From Synergistaceae bacterium (GTDB lineage: Bacteria > Synergistota > Synergistia > Synergistales > Aminobacteriaceae), in NCBI GenBank assembly GCA_031289165.1, contig JAITPZ010000173.1:1-13800 (forward strand): a stretch of DNA of 13,800 bases, written 5' to 3'. Every line of letters starts with the position of its first letter. Within the stretch, counting starts at the first letter, position 1. The position numbers were made by a program, and so were the translations under genes. Shown piece by piece: positions 8,116 to 13,735 of the stretch. The notes under the pieces are model-generated. The model was not told the DNA's origin. It ran no database searches and saw only the letters and a program-made list of their open reading frames with translations.

Positions 8116-8385
8116 CTAGCCGTCCTCGCCGACAGCGCAGCCGCCGCCGCAGCCGGCGCAGCCGCCGCCACAGCCGCCGCTTTTCCACGCGTTGACGACG
8201 GGAACGAAAACGTCCATGATTTCGGGAATCTGATCCGCTCCCTTATCGGTGCTCTCCACGCCCAGCAGAGCCATGATCTCCCCGGTGGTTTCCGCCCCAT
8301 CCATAATGCCCTGCACGATGTCGCGCAGAGTCGTTCCCTTTTCTTCACAAACTATCGTCGCCGCAGACTCTCTGGCCCAATTCAT
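8116..8385 (-). CDS. Small BFD-like protein with Cys/Gly-rich C-terminal tail
   Basis: 89 residues. Start ATG at 8385 is set by GGAGG 8 bases upstream. Residues 10-57 (TIVCEEKGTTLRDIVQGIMD, then GAETTGEIMALLG and IPEIMDVF) resemble the helix-turn-helix fold of bacterioferritin-associated ferredoxin (BFD) domains, which usually read VCxC, then T..DI..AI..GA.T..EI...TG, then CGxC.PEI. Only C13 of the expected four cluster cysteines remains; the second is Glu and the CxxC is replaced by KGAD. The tail after W67 is GGCGGGCAGCGGGCAVGEDG, with C72, C76, C79 and C83 (C-x3-C-x2-C-x3-C), which could hold a metal or an iron-sulfur cluster. It has its own promoter and terminator, so it is a monocistronic gene. 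The function is not known to me; the BFD relation is by eye and moderately sure. Confidence 0.8.
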   Translation of the reverse strand: MNWARESAATIVCEEKGTTLRDIVQGIMDGAETTGEIMALLGVESTDKGADQIPEIMDVFVPVVNAWKSGGCGGGCAGCGGGCAVGEDG

Positions 8386-8454
8386 AAGCAACGCCTCCTC
8401 GAATTTGAAGGAAATGCAAAAAATAATCTCCCCCGCAATATATACTTCATCAAT

Positions 8455-8483
8455 ATTGTATCCGCAGGGGAGGACTCTGTCCA
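8455..8483 (-). promoter_or_regulatory. Sigma-70-type promoter of the small Cys/Gly protein gene
   Basis: On the minus strand: TGGACA (8478-8483), an exact 17-base spacer and TACAAT (8455-8460). Both hexamers match consensus at five of six positions. Transcription would start near 8448, giving a leader of about 63 bases that carries the GGAGG ribosome site. Confidence 0.65.
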
Positions 8484-8545
8484 TAAAAATCCCGCGCGGA
8501 TATGCGAAGCGATAGCGGGGATCCTTCACACAGTCAAATTTCCCC

Positions 8546-8589
8546 GGACATTTTCAGTGAGCCATCCGAGGACATTCAGCGTGAACTCC
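8546..8589. mobile_element. Possible decayed IS21-family terminal repeats
   Basis: Two adjacent degenerate units, GGACATTTTCAGTGAGCC (from 8546) and GGACATTCAGCGTGAACTCC (from 8570), preceded by GTCAAATTTCCCC at 8533-8545. Multiple GGACAT...CAGTGA units at an end are, from memory, characteristic of IS21-like elements. No transposase gene or opposite end is visible, so this would be a solo remnant in the gap between the GGDEF gene and the small Cys/Gly gene. Confidence 0.35.
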
Positions 8590-8649
8590 AACACCTCGAT
8601 AAGTGGAATGACGCTCTGCGGGGGATTGCATCGGCGTATTCGGTAAGCG

Positions 8650-9903
8650 CTACCGCGGTCTGACTCGGATTTCCTCCTGGCCCATCTCGTCCTCATAGAC
8701 GCGGTAAGCGTTCTTGCCGCCCTGTTTGGCGTGGTACATCGCGATGTCGGCGTACTTGATGAGGACGTTGTAGTTGGAGGTATGGTAGGGGAACAGGGCC
8801 ACGCCGATGCTCAGTCCGACTCCGTATTTTTCGATGAAACGGTCGAAGTCCGACTGGGACCTGAAGTTGTCCAGGACCTTCTGCGCCGTGAGCGCCGCTT
8901 CGGACTCGGTGGCGACGCCGGGCACGACCTGGACGAACTCGTCGCCTCCGATACGCGCGGAGATGTTCAAAATGCCCGCCGACGGACGAAACGCCTTCGC
9001 GTTTTCGTGCGCGCTCTCAAGGCATCCGCCGACGTTGCGAAGAAGCTCGTCGCCCGCGTCGTGGCCCGCGCCGTCATTCACCCTTTTGAAGTTGTCGAGG
9101 TCGATGAACAGCAGCGCGAACGGCGTTTTCGTCTCATTGCCGTCCGATGCCGTGCGCTGCAGATAGTCCATCAGGTACTGCCTGTTGGGCAGGCCCGTAA
9201 TGGTGTCGTAGTTCGCCATACGGTACAGCTTCTCCTGCATCTTCTGCACGCGGCGCGTCAGCATCAGGAGGGTGACAAACATGACGGACATCGCGACGCT
9301 GGTCGCCGCGATGAGGGAAATGGCGTTGACGCGCGCGGCGTCGGCGTTTTGTTTCAGAAACATGTCCGCGATGTCGGCGCATATGACGCCGATGATCTGA
9401 TTGTTCTTTCGTATGGGAACCGCGCCCGTGTTGTAGCTGCCCCATTCGTCCACCACGTTCATGATGCCGGCGGAGTCCTGCCCGAGGAACGCCTGTTCGT
9501 GCACCGGCGCCAGCTCGTACTCGGTGAATCGCGTTTCGTCCTCCGTGTCGGTGTCGAAGATAAAATAATATTTGTCGTTCAGCCGTTTCAGCGCGTAGAT
9601 ATACTGCGCTCCGACCTTCGTCTGCAGCGAGCGCAGCTCCGCCAGGGTTTCGGCGTAGGCCGCATCATCGCCCTCGGTGTCCTCCAGCGTGTTGTAGGAA
9701 TCGAATTTGTCGATGTCGATGATCTCCCGCGCCGCGACGGAAATCGAGATGAGCTGAGATTTGACGCTCTCCTCGAGAATCCCGCGCAGATCCGCCGTGT
9801 TCTTCATCGACATGGAGATGACGATGCCCAGCACGATGACAAAAAAACCACTGAGAACCACAATCGTTATCCGGTGCAACCCGCTTTTTTCCAACGCAAT
9901 CAT
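8650..9903 (-). CDS. Membrane diguanylate cyclase (Cache-like sensor + GGDEF)
   Basis: 417 residues. Membrane helix 1 spans about residues 11-31, followed by a roughly 160-residue external region (YIYALKRLNDKYYFIFDTDT, then PIRKNNQIIGVICADI) that reads like a Cache-type ligand sensor. Membrane helix 2 spans about 192-214, then a short coiled linker and a GGDEF domain from about 230, with DTITGLPNR, FIDLDNFKRVND and an intact G319-G320-D321-E322-F323 site. It should make c-di-GMP from two GTP. The RxxD inhibitory site expected just before the motif is absent (GILN), so product inhibition through that site is unlikely. The start at 9903 has only a weak purine stretch (GAAAGA) as ribosome site. 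It lies 47 bases after the toxin-like gene on the same strand and has a possible extended -10 of its own. Confidence 0.93.
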   Translation of the reverse strand: MIALEKSGLHRITIVVLSGFFVIVLGIVISMSMKNTADLRGILEESVKSQLISISVAAREIIDIDKFDSYNTLEDTEGDDAAYAETLAELRSLQTKVGAQYIYALKRLNDKYYFIFDTDTEDETRFTEYELAPVHEQAFLGQDSAGIMNVVDEWGSYNTGAVPIRKNNQIIGVICADIADMFLKQNADAARVNAISLIAATSVAMSVMFVTLLMLTRRVQKMQEKLYRMANYDTITGLPNRQYLMDYLQRTASDGNETKTPFALLFIDLDNFKRVNDGAGHDAGDELLRNVGGCLESAHENAKAFRPSAGILNISARIGGDEFVQVVPGVATESEAALTAQKVLDNFRSQSDFDRFIEKYGVGLSIGVALFPYHTSNYNVLIKYADIAMYHAKQGGKNAYRVYEDEMGQEEIRVRPR

Positions 9904-9928
9904 TCTTTCGGTTCAGAGTTGACTTTAT

Positions 9929-9946
9929 GAATGGTTCATTCTATCA
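9929..9946 (-). promoter_or_regulatory. Possible extended -10 promoter and palindrome before the GGDEF gene
   Basis: On the minus strand TGATAGAAT gives a TGn-extended -10 (TAGAAT at 9938-9943), with no good -35. A 5-bp palindrome GAATG-GTT-CATTC (9929-9941) overlaps it and could be an operator or chance. It would allow expression independent of the upstream toxin-antitoxin genes. Confidence 0.35.
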
Positions 9947-9950
9947 CAAA

Positions 9951-10334
9951 TTACTGAAGGCGTTCCTCGCGGTCGTCCCTCGCTTCCTTTTTCAGGCTCG
10001 AAATCCGTTGGACGAGAAAGGCGCTGCCCAGAAAATTTTCCTGCGCGCCAAGCCTCGCGAGAAACAGCGTCTCGTCGTCATCTTTTTTGTAAAGCAGTAT
10101 CAGGTCCGTCCTGACGCGGCATCTGCGGTATCCTTCCCAGTCGTCGGGCAGCCTTCGGTCCTGCAGTCTTCGGTCCTGCTGCCTCCGGTCCTGGTATTTG
10201 CCCGGCAGAAGGGCATCGACCACCAGCAGGGATAAAACGTCCTCCAGGGCGGTATCCAGGGCCTGCCCCCTCGCGGCGCGTTCCCGCTCGTAGTCGCGTT
10301 TGAATTCTTCCGAGCACACGATCATCGTTCTCAT
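9951..10334 (-). CDS. YafQ/RelE-superfamily toxin-like protein lacking catalytic histidines
   Basis: 127 residues. The order of features follows YafQ-type mRNA interferases: FKRDYERERAARGQ, then ALEDVLSLL, LLPGKY, DDWEGYRRCRVRTDLILLYK and LFLARLGAQENFL. In E. coli YafQ the active site uses three histidines (recalled as H50, H63 and H87). At the matching places this protein has Arg (DRRL for the DHxL motif), Arg (RCRVRTD for the cHxxxD motif) and Gln (GAQ for the GSH motif). Near the first site the protein is also lengthened by repeats of QDRR (three 15-bp units at 10153-10197). Its ATG overlaps the antitoxin stop by ATGA, the normal arrangement for type II toxin-antitoxin pairs. It may be an inactive or altered toxin; family membership is likely, activity uncertain. 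Confidence 0.8.
   Translation of the reverse strand: MRTMIVCSEEFKRDYERERAARGQALDTALEDVLSLLVVDALLPGKYQDRRQQDRRLQDRRLPDDWEGYRRCRVRTDLILLYKKDDDETLFLARLGAQENFLGSAFLVQRISSLKKEARDDREERLQ
10153..10197. repeat. Three tandem 15-bp units inside the toxin-like gene
   Basis: Units at 10153-10167, 10168-10182 and 10183-10197 share the core CTTCGGTCCTG (CTCCGGTCCTG in the third). On the coding strand they give QDRR plus one variable residue, keeping the frame. Such an array can expand or shrink by slippage and would change the loop length next to the presumed active site. Confidence 0.85.
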
Positions 10335-10564
10335 TGCGCGCTGCCCTCACCGTTCGCGGTATGACGGAGGTCCGCCATCAGATCTTCGATCTTGTGGAAT
10401 TTCCTTCCCCCGCCGCTTCGAAGCTCCTCTATCGCCTCGATCGTCCCGTCATTCGGCTTCCCCTGCAGGAATATGATCCACGGAATGAGCTTTTCGACGT
10501 CGGCGTCGGAAAGCGTGTCGATGAGCCTGTGCAGTTCCTGACGTTCCTGATTTTGGCTTATCAT
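10331..10564 (-). CDS. Antitoxin partner of the YafQ-like gene (RelB-like C-terminus)
   Basis: 77 residues from the ATG at 10564. The N-terminal part (QERQELHRLIDTLSDADVEKLIPWI) is helical and probably the dimer/DNA-binding half. The C-terminal stretch TIEAIEELRSGGGRKFHKIEDLMADL looks like the toxin-wrapping segment of RelB/DinJ-type antitoxins. Its stop overlaps the toxin ATG (ATGA at 10331-10334), so the pair is translationally coupled. GGAAGGG lies 9 bases before the chosen start. Starts at 10582 (AAGG just upstream) and 10654 (nearly leaderless from the predicted promoter) are open in the same frame; the extra residues look unlike an antitoxin, so I prefer 10564. Type II antitoxins commonly repress their own promoter. 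Confidence 0.75.
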   Translation of the reverse strand: MISQNQERQELHRLIDTLSDADVEKLIPWIIFLQGKPNDGTIEAIEELRSGGGRKFHKIEDLMADLRHTANGEGSAQ

Positions 10565-10663
10565 GCGCCCGTTCCCTTCCATACCCGCCTTATTGAAACT
10601 TACGAACCCGATTGAAAACCGGAGAATAAGTCCGAAACACAAATCCACAGTCATGACGGAAAA

Positions 10664-10692
10664 AGTGTATCACGCCGGAGTAGAATTGTGAA
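10664..10692 (-). promoter_or_regulatory. Promoter of the toxin-antitoxin operon
   Basis: Minus strand: TTCACA (10687-10692), a 17-base spacer ending TGA, and TACACT (10664-10669). The spacer supplies a TGn extended -10. Predicted transcription start is near 10657, giving a leader of about 90 bases before the preferred antitoxin start. Confidence 0.55.
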
Positions 10693-10741
10693 AGCAATTT
10701 CTGAGGGAAACACAGCCGACTTCTCTCGATTCGGAGTTCTC

Positions 10742-10776
10742 CCGCCGCGTCGCGGCGGAAAACAAAATTTTTTAAC
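10742..10776 (+). terminator. Hairpin with downstream T run ahead of the HD gene (attenuator-like)
   Basis: A GC-only inverted repeat, CCGCCGCG (10742-10749), one T, CGCGGCGG (10751-10758), is followed by an A-rich stretch and a run of six or more T (about 10768-10773). The T run starts 9 bases after the stem, farther than in a standard terminator. It lies 7-25 bases before the GTG at 10783, so if it works it would reduce transcription into the HD gene. Confidence 0.35.
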
Positions 10777-10782
10777 GGGGAA

Positions 10783-11550
10783 GTGAAGCGATTGTTTGCG
10801 GATTACGACGGAATCAGGGACTGGTTTGTGCGATACGCGCACACCTTCGACCTCTCGGTTCCCATGATTCAGATGAAATACGGGCACAGTTTCGACGTCA
10901 TGAAGGTCGGGGAAAAACTGGCCGGGGCGCTGGCGTGGTCCCCGGCAGACGCCGCCGTCGGCGTGTCGGCCTGTCTGTTGCACGACACGGGCCGATTCAG
11001 TCAGTACCGGGACTTCGGGACGTATTACGACGGAAGCTCGGTCGATCACGGAGAGCGCGGGTACGAGATTCTGAGCGCGGAATTTCCGCGTGCCCTCACG
11101 GACGACGAGGGGCGGGAGGCGCTTTTTCAGGCCGTGCGGTGGCACAACAAAAAGACCCTTCCCGAACTCGAGGTCCGCGTGGCGCCGTTCTGCCGGCTGA
11201 CCAGGGACGGCGACAAGCTCGACGTGTTCGCGCTGGTGGACCGCCGCATCAGGGAGGGCACGGTGGGCGACCTCCTGCCGCGCCACATGCCGGACGCTCC
11301 CCTGTCGGAGGCGCTTCTCGACGAGGTGGAGCGCACATGGAGCGGCACGTACAAAAACGCCTCGTCGCTCCGGGACTTTTTGCTGATTCAACTGACCTGG
11401 GTGCTGGACATCAACTTCGCCCCCGCCCTGCGAATGCTGGAGGACAGCGGCGTCCTCCAGCGCATACGGTCCCGTTTTCCCAAAGACGACGCCCGGGTCC
11501 AGGCCCTCCTGACCGCGCTCTTCGCGCGATTCGCGGAAATGACGGCATAG
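10783..11550 (+). CDS. HD-domain metal-dependent phosphohydrolase
   Basis: 255 residues. The HD signature is complete: H35 (KYGHSFDVM), H67-D68 (CLLHDTGRFSQY), H89 (SVDHGERGYEIL), H121 (AVRWHNKKTLPE) and a later Asp in DGDKLDVF (D144 is the best candidate for the last metal ligand). The segments HDTGRF-QY--FGTYYDG and DHGERGYEIL mark a stand-alone HD subfamily of uncharacterised phosphohydrolases. The substrate is unknown; it is not an HD-GYP protein, since no HHExxDGxGYP motif is present. The start is GTG at 10783 with GGGG only 2 bases away; TTG at 10792 has better spacing from the same purine-rich stretch and is an alternative. It is a separate unit ending 102 bases before the LarA-like gene, which appears to have its own promoter. 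Confidence 0.88.
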   Translation: MKRLFADYDGIRDWFVRYAHTFDLSVPMIQMKYGHSFDVMKVGEKLAGALAWSPADAAVGVSACLLHDTGRFSQYRDFGTYYDGSSVDHGERGYEILSAEFPRALTDDEGREALFQAVRWHNKKTLPELEVRVAPFCRLTRDGDKLDVFALVDRRIREGTVGDLLPRHMPDAPLSEALLDEVERTWSGTYKNASSLRDFLLIQLTWVLDINFAPALRMLEDSGVLQRIRSRFPKDDARVQALLTALFARFAEMTA

Positions 11551-11595
11551 ACGTTCTCACGCTCATTGCCCGGAGATTCCCGCGGCCTTATACCT

Positions 11596-11601
11596 TATAA
11601 T
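11596..11601 (+). promoter_or_regulatory. Possible -10 box of the LarA-like/cyclase operon
   Basis: A perfect TATAAT lies 46 bases after the HD gene stop; a -35 match is weak. Transcription would start near 11608, which places the GGAGGA at 11602-11607 outside or at the very start of the message and supports a translation start downstream (11644 or 11653). Confidence 0.4.
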
Positions 11602-11652
11602 GGAGGATATCGTTACTTTACTGAATTGCAATGCAATTTGGGGGTGGAAAAA

Positions 11653-12912
11653 TTGGCGTTGAACGCGGAGCAGATCGAGCTGAACAGACTGAAAATAACC
11701 TTTTGCAGCAAACCGCTTGCGGACGTGCCGGGCGCTGTGGCCTCGGAGATGGAGAAGCTGCGCCCGCGCGTCGGAAAGGGGATGCGCGTCGCCGTCGCGA
11801 CGGGCAGCCGGGGCGTCAGCAACATCGCCGTCATCGTGAAGGCCGTCGTGGACAGCCTGATTTCCTTCGGGGCGGAGCCGTTTGTCATTCCGGCGATGGG
11901 CAGCCACGGCGGGGCGACCGGGCCCGGGCAAAAGGAGATGCTGGCGGGCTACGGCATCACGGACGAGGCGATGGGGGTTCCGGTCCTTTCCTCCATGAAG
12001 GTGGAAAGCCTCGGCGTCCTTCCGGGCGAGGCGGCTCTGCCGCTTTTCATGGACAGGTACGCCTTCGACGCGGACGGCGTCGTCGTCGTCAACCGCGTGA
12101 AGGCCCACACCGACTTTCACGGGGAAAACGAGAGCGGCATCGCGAAGATGCTGGTGATCGGCCTCGGCAAGCAGGCGCAGGCGACGGCGGTGCACGAGCA
12201 CATGGTGAAGGGCCTGCGCACGCTGATTCGCCCCGCGGCGGAGGCGATCGTCAAAACCGGAAAGATCCTGGGCGCGCTCGGGATCGTGGAGGACGGATAC
12301 GACAAAACCTCCATCGTGAAGGCGGTCGGGGCCGCGGAGATCGTGGAGGAGGACGCGAGGCTGCTGAAGCTCTCGAAGGAGATGATGCCCCGGCTTCCCT
12401 GGGACGCGCTGGACGTGCTGATGGTGGACATGATGGGCAAGGACATCAGCGGCACCGGCATGGACACCAACATCATCGGCCGCATGAACATCCGCGGCGA
12501 GCCGGACGGAAAGCCGGAAATCACGCGAATCTGCCTGTTCGGCCTGACGCCTCAGAGCCACGGCAACGCGCTGGGCGTCGGGCTGGCCGACGTCATCCCC
12601 CAGAGCCTGTACGACCGGATCGACTGGAAGGCCACTCACGAAAACGTCCTGACCAGCACGTTCGTGGAGCGGGGATTCGTTCCGATCGTTCGCCCCACCG
12701 ACCGGGAGGCGCTGAACACGGCGCTGCGGACCTGCGGATGTCAGAACGCCGGAAAGCTGCGTCTGCTGCGCATCCGGGACACGCTGCACATCGACGAGGC
12801 GTATGCCACGAACGCCCTCTCCGCGGAGGCGGAGGGACGCAGCGACGTCGCGGTGGAGGAGAGGGGCGTGAAACTGAGCTTCAACGGGAAGGGAGAGCTT
12901 CGAAAGCTGTGA
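11653..12912 (+). CDS. LarA-superfamily nickel-pincer-dependent isomerase (DUF2088)
   Basis: 419 residues from TTG at 11653, which has GGGGGTGG 5 bases upstream; GTG at 11644 is the alternative, and longer versions would begin inside the presumed promoter. The N-terminal half has VAVATGSRGVSNIAVIVK and PAMGSHGGATGPGQ (H85); then VKAHTDFHGENESGIAKM (H152, K165) and a downstream H181. Spacing agrees with Lactiplantibacillus LarA as I recall it: H108-H174 (66 apart; 67 here) and K184-H200 (16 apart; 16 here). K184 carries the nickel-pincer nucleotide covalently and H200 ligates nickel, so K165 and H181 should do the same here. The LarA superfamily racemises or epimerises 2-hydroxy acids; this branch is not lactate racemase itself, and the substrate is open. 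The cofactor makers LarB, LarC and LarE are not in the window. The cyclase-family gene follows 50 bases later, probably in one operon. Confidence 0.85.
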   Translation: MALNAEQIELNRLKITFCSKPLADVPGAVASEMEKLRPRVGKGMRVAVATGSRGVSNIAVIVKAVVDSLISFGAEPFVIPAMGSHGGATGPGQKEMLAGYGITDEAMGVPVLSSMKVESLGVLPGEAALPLFMDRYAFDADGVVVVNRVKAHTDFHGENESGIAKMLVIGLGKQAQATAVHEHMVKGLRTLIRPAAEAIVKTGKILGALGIVEDGYDKTSIVKAVGAAEIVEEDARLLKLSKEMMPRLPWDALDVLMVDMMGKDISGTGMDTNIIGRMNIRGEPDGKPEITRICLFGLTPQSHGNALGVGLADVIPQSLYDRIDWKATHENVLTSTFVERGFVPIVRPTDREALNTALRTCGCQNAGKLRLLRIRDTLHIDEAYATNALSAEAEGRSDVAVEERGVKLSFNGKGELRKL

Positions 12913-12948
12913 AGAAGGCTTGATCCCGACAATCAGGAACATATCATG

Positions 12949-12955
12949 AAGGAGG
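12949..12955 (+). promoter_or_regulatory. Strong ribosome binding site of the cyclase-family gene
   Basis: AAGGAGG, 7 bases before the ATG at 12963, fixes the start and suggests efficient translation of this second gene of the operon. Confidence 0.85.
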
Positions 12956-12962
12956 CTGTATT

Positions 12963-13637
12963 ATGGATCTGAAAAAAGTCAGGTATTACGACCTCACGCA
13001 TACCCTGTACCACAACTGCCCCGGCTGGCCCAGCCACGCCCCCAACAGCGTCGACCTCACCTACCGGCAGGCGCTGCACGGCTACAACGCCGAGACCCTC
13101 ACCCTCAATACCCACACCTCTACCCACCTCGACGCTCCCTTCCACTTCTACAGCGACGGGCTCACCGTCGACAAGCTGCCGCTGGAGCACTTCGCCGGAG
13201 TGGCCTTCTTCGCCGACCTGCGCGGGCAGGCCACGCTCGACGCCCCCATCACCGCGGCCATGCTCAAGCCCTTCATGCCGAAGGTGGAGAAGGGCGACAT
13301 CTTCCTGATGAACACCGGCTGGGGTCCGAAGCGCGGCTTCACGGAGGAGTACCTTCACCAGTGGCCGTACCTCGACGGGAGCGGCGCGGAGCTTTTGGTC
13401 GCGGCCGGAGTTCGCGCCGTGGGCACCGACACTCTGAGCCTCGGCGGCTGGGGAAGCCCGGAAAAGGGAGTCCCCTGCCATAAGACGCTGTTAGGGAACA
13501 ACATCGTCATCATCGAGGAAATCAACTACCCCGAGGCCGTGATGGACGGCAAAAAACGTTTCGTCACCGCCTTCCCGCTGCGCCTGGAGGGCGGCAGCGG
13601 CTGTCCCGTGCGCGTGGTGGCCTGCGACTTCGAGTAG
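12963..13637 (+). CDS. Cyclase-family metal-dependent hydrolase (kynurenine formamidase-like)
   Basis: 224 residues, normal for the family. YYDLTHTLYHNCPGWP near the N-terminus and the metal/catalytic motif HTSTHLDAPFH (H51, H55, D57, H61) match the cyclase fold, whose consensus is HxGTHxDxPxH. Later, VGTDTLSLG and PCHKTLLGNNIVIIE fit the second half of the family. Members hydrolyse cyclic or formyl amides (kynurenine formamidase, isatin hydrolase) or are of unknown substrate. There is no signal peptide, so it is cytoplasmic. No tryptophan-degradation genes are nearby, so the kynurenine role is not supported. Pairing with a LarA-type isomerase suggests a short path in which a ring or amide is opened and the hydroxy acid is isomerised. 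A strong terminator follows. Confidence 0.88.
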   Translation: MDLKKVRYYDLTHTLYHNCPGWPSHAPNSVDLTYRQALHGYNAETLTLNTHTSTHLDAPFHFYSDGLTVDKLPLEHFAGVAFFADLRGQATLDAPITAAMLKPFMPKVEKGDIFLMNTGWGPKRGFTEEYLHQWPYLDGSGAELLVAAGVRAVGTDTLSLGGWGSPEKGVPCHKTLLGNNIVIIEEINYPEAVMDGKKRFVTAFPLRLEGGSGCPVRVVACDFE

Positions 13638-13685
13638 CAGGGCGATATTTTCAAAGCCCGCGTCACCCGGTAAATTTTTCGAACG

Positions 13686-13716
13686 AACCCCGCCGGCTTC
13701 GACCGGCGGGGTTTTT
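13686..13716 (+). terminator. Strong rho-independent terminator after the cyclase-family gene
   Basis: Perfect stem CCCCGCCGG (13688-13696) and CCGGCGGGG (13703-13711) with loop CTTCGA, then TTTTT (13712-13716). Two flanking A-T pairs can extend the stem. It ends the operon 49 bases past the stop codon. Confidence 0.92.
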
Positions 13717-13735
13717 AATTGCGTTTGATCGCGCG

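Noticed and set aside
6365..8188. A 607-codon minus-strand open frame opposite the hybrid kinase
   Set aside because: Antisense shadow; the plus strand has all kinase, REC and HPt motifs, and the frame runs through the terminator hairpin.
8641..8655. Inverted repeat CGGTA-AGCGC-TACCG at the GGDEF stop codon as a terminator
   Set aside because: Only a 5-bp stem, overlapping the stop codon, and no T run on either side.
8731..9930. Plus-strand 399-codon frame opposite the GGDEF gene
   Set aside because: Shadow of the GGDEF gene, with repetitive Val/Arg/His composition and no domain.
11563..12942. Minus-strand 459-codon frame opposite the LarA-like gene and a plus-strand frame from 11631
   Set aside because: Both have highly biased composition (Arg/Gly/His-rich) and no recognisable motif; the LarA residues occur only in the chosen frame.
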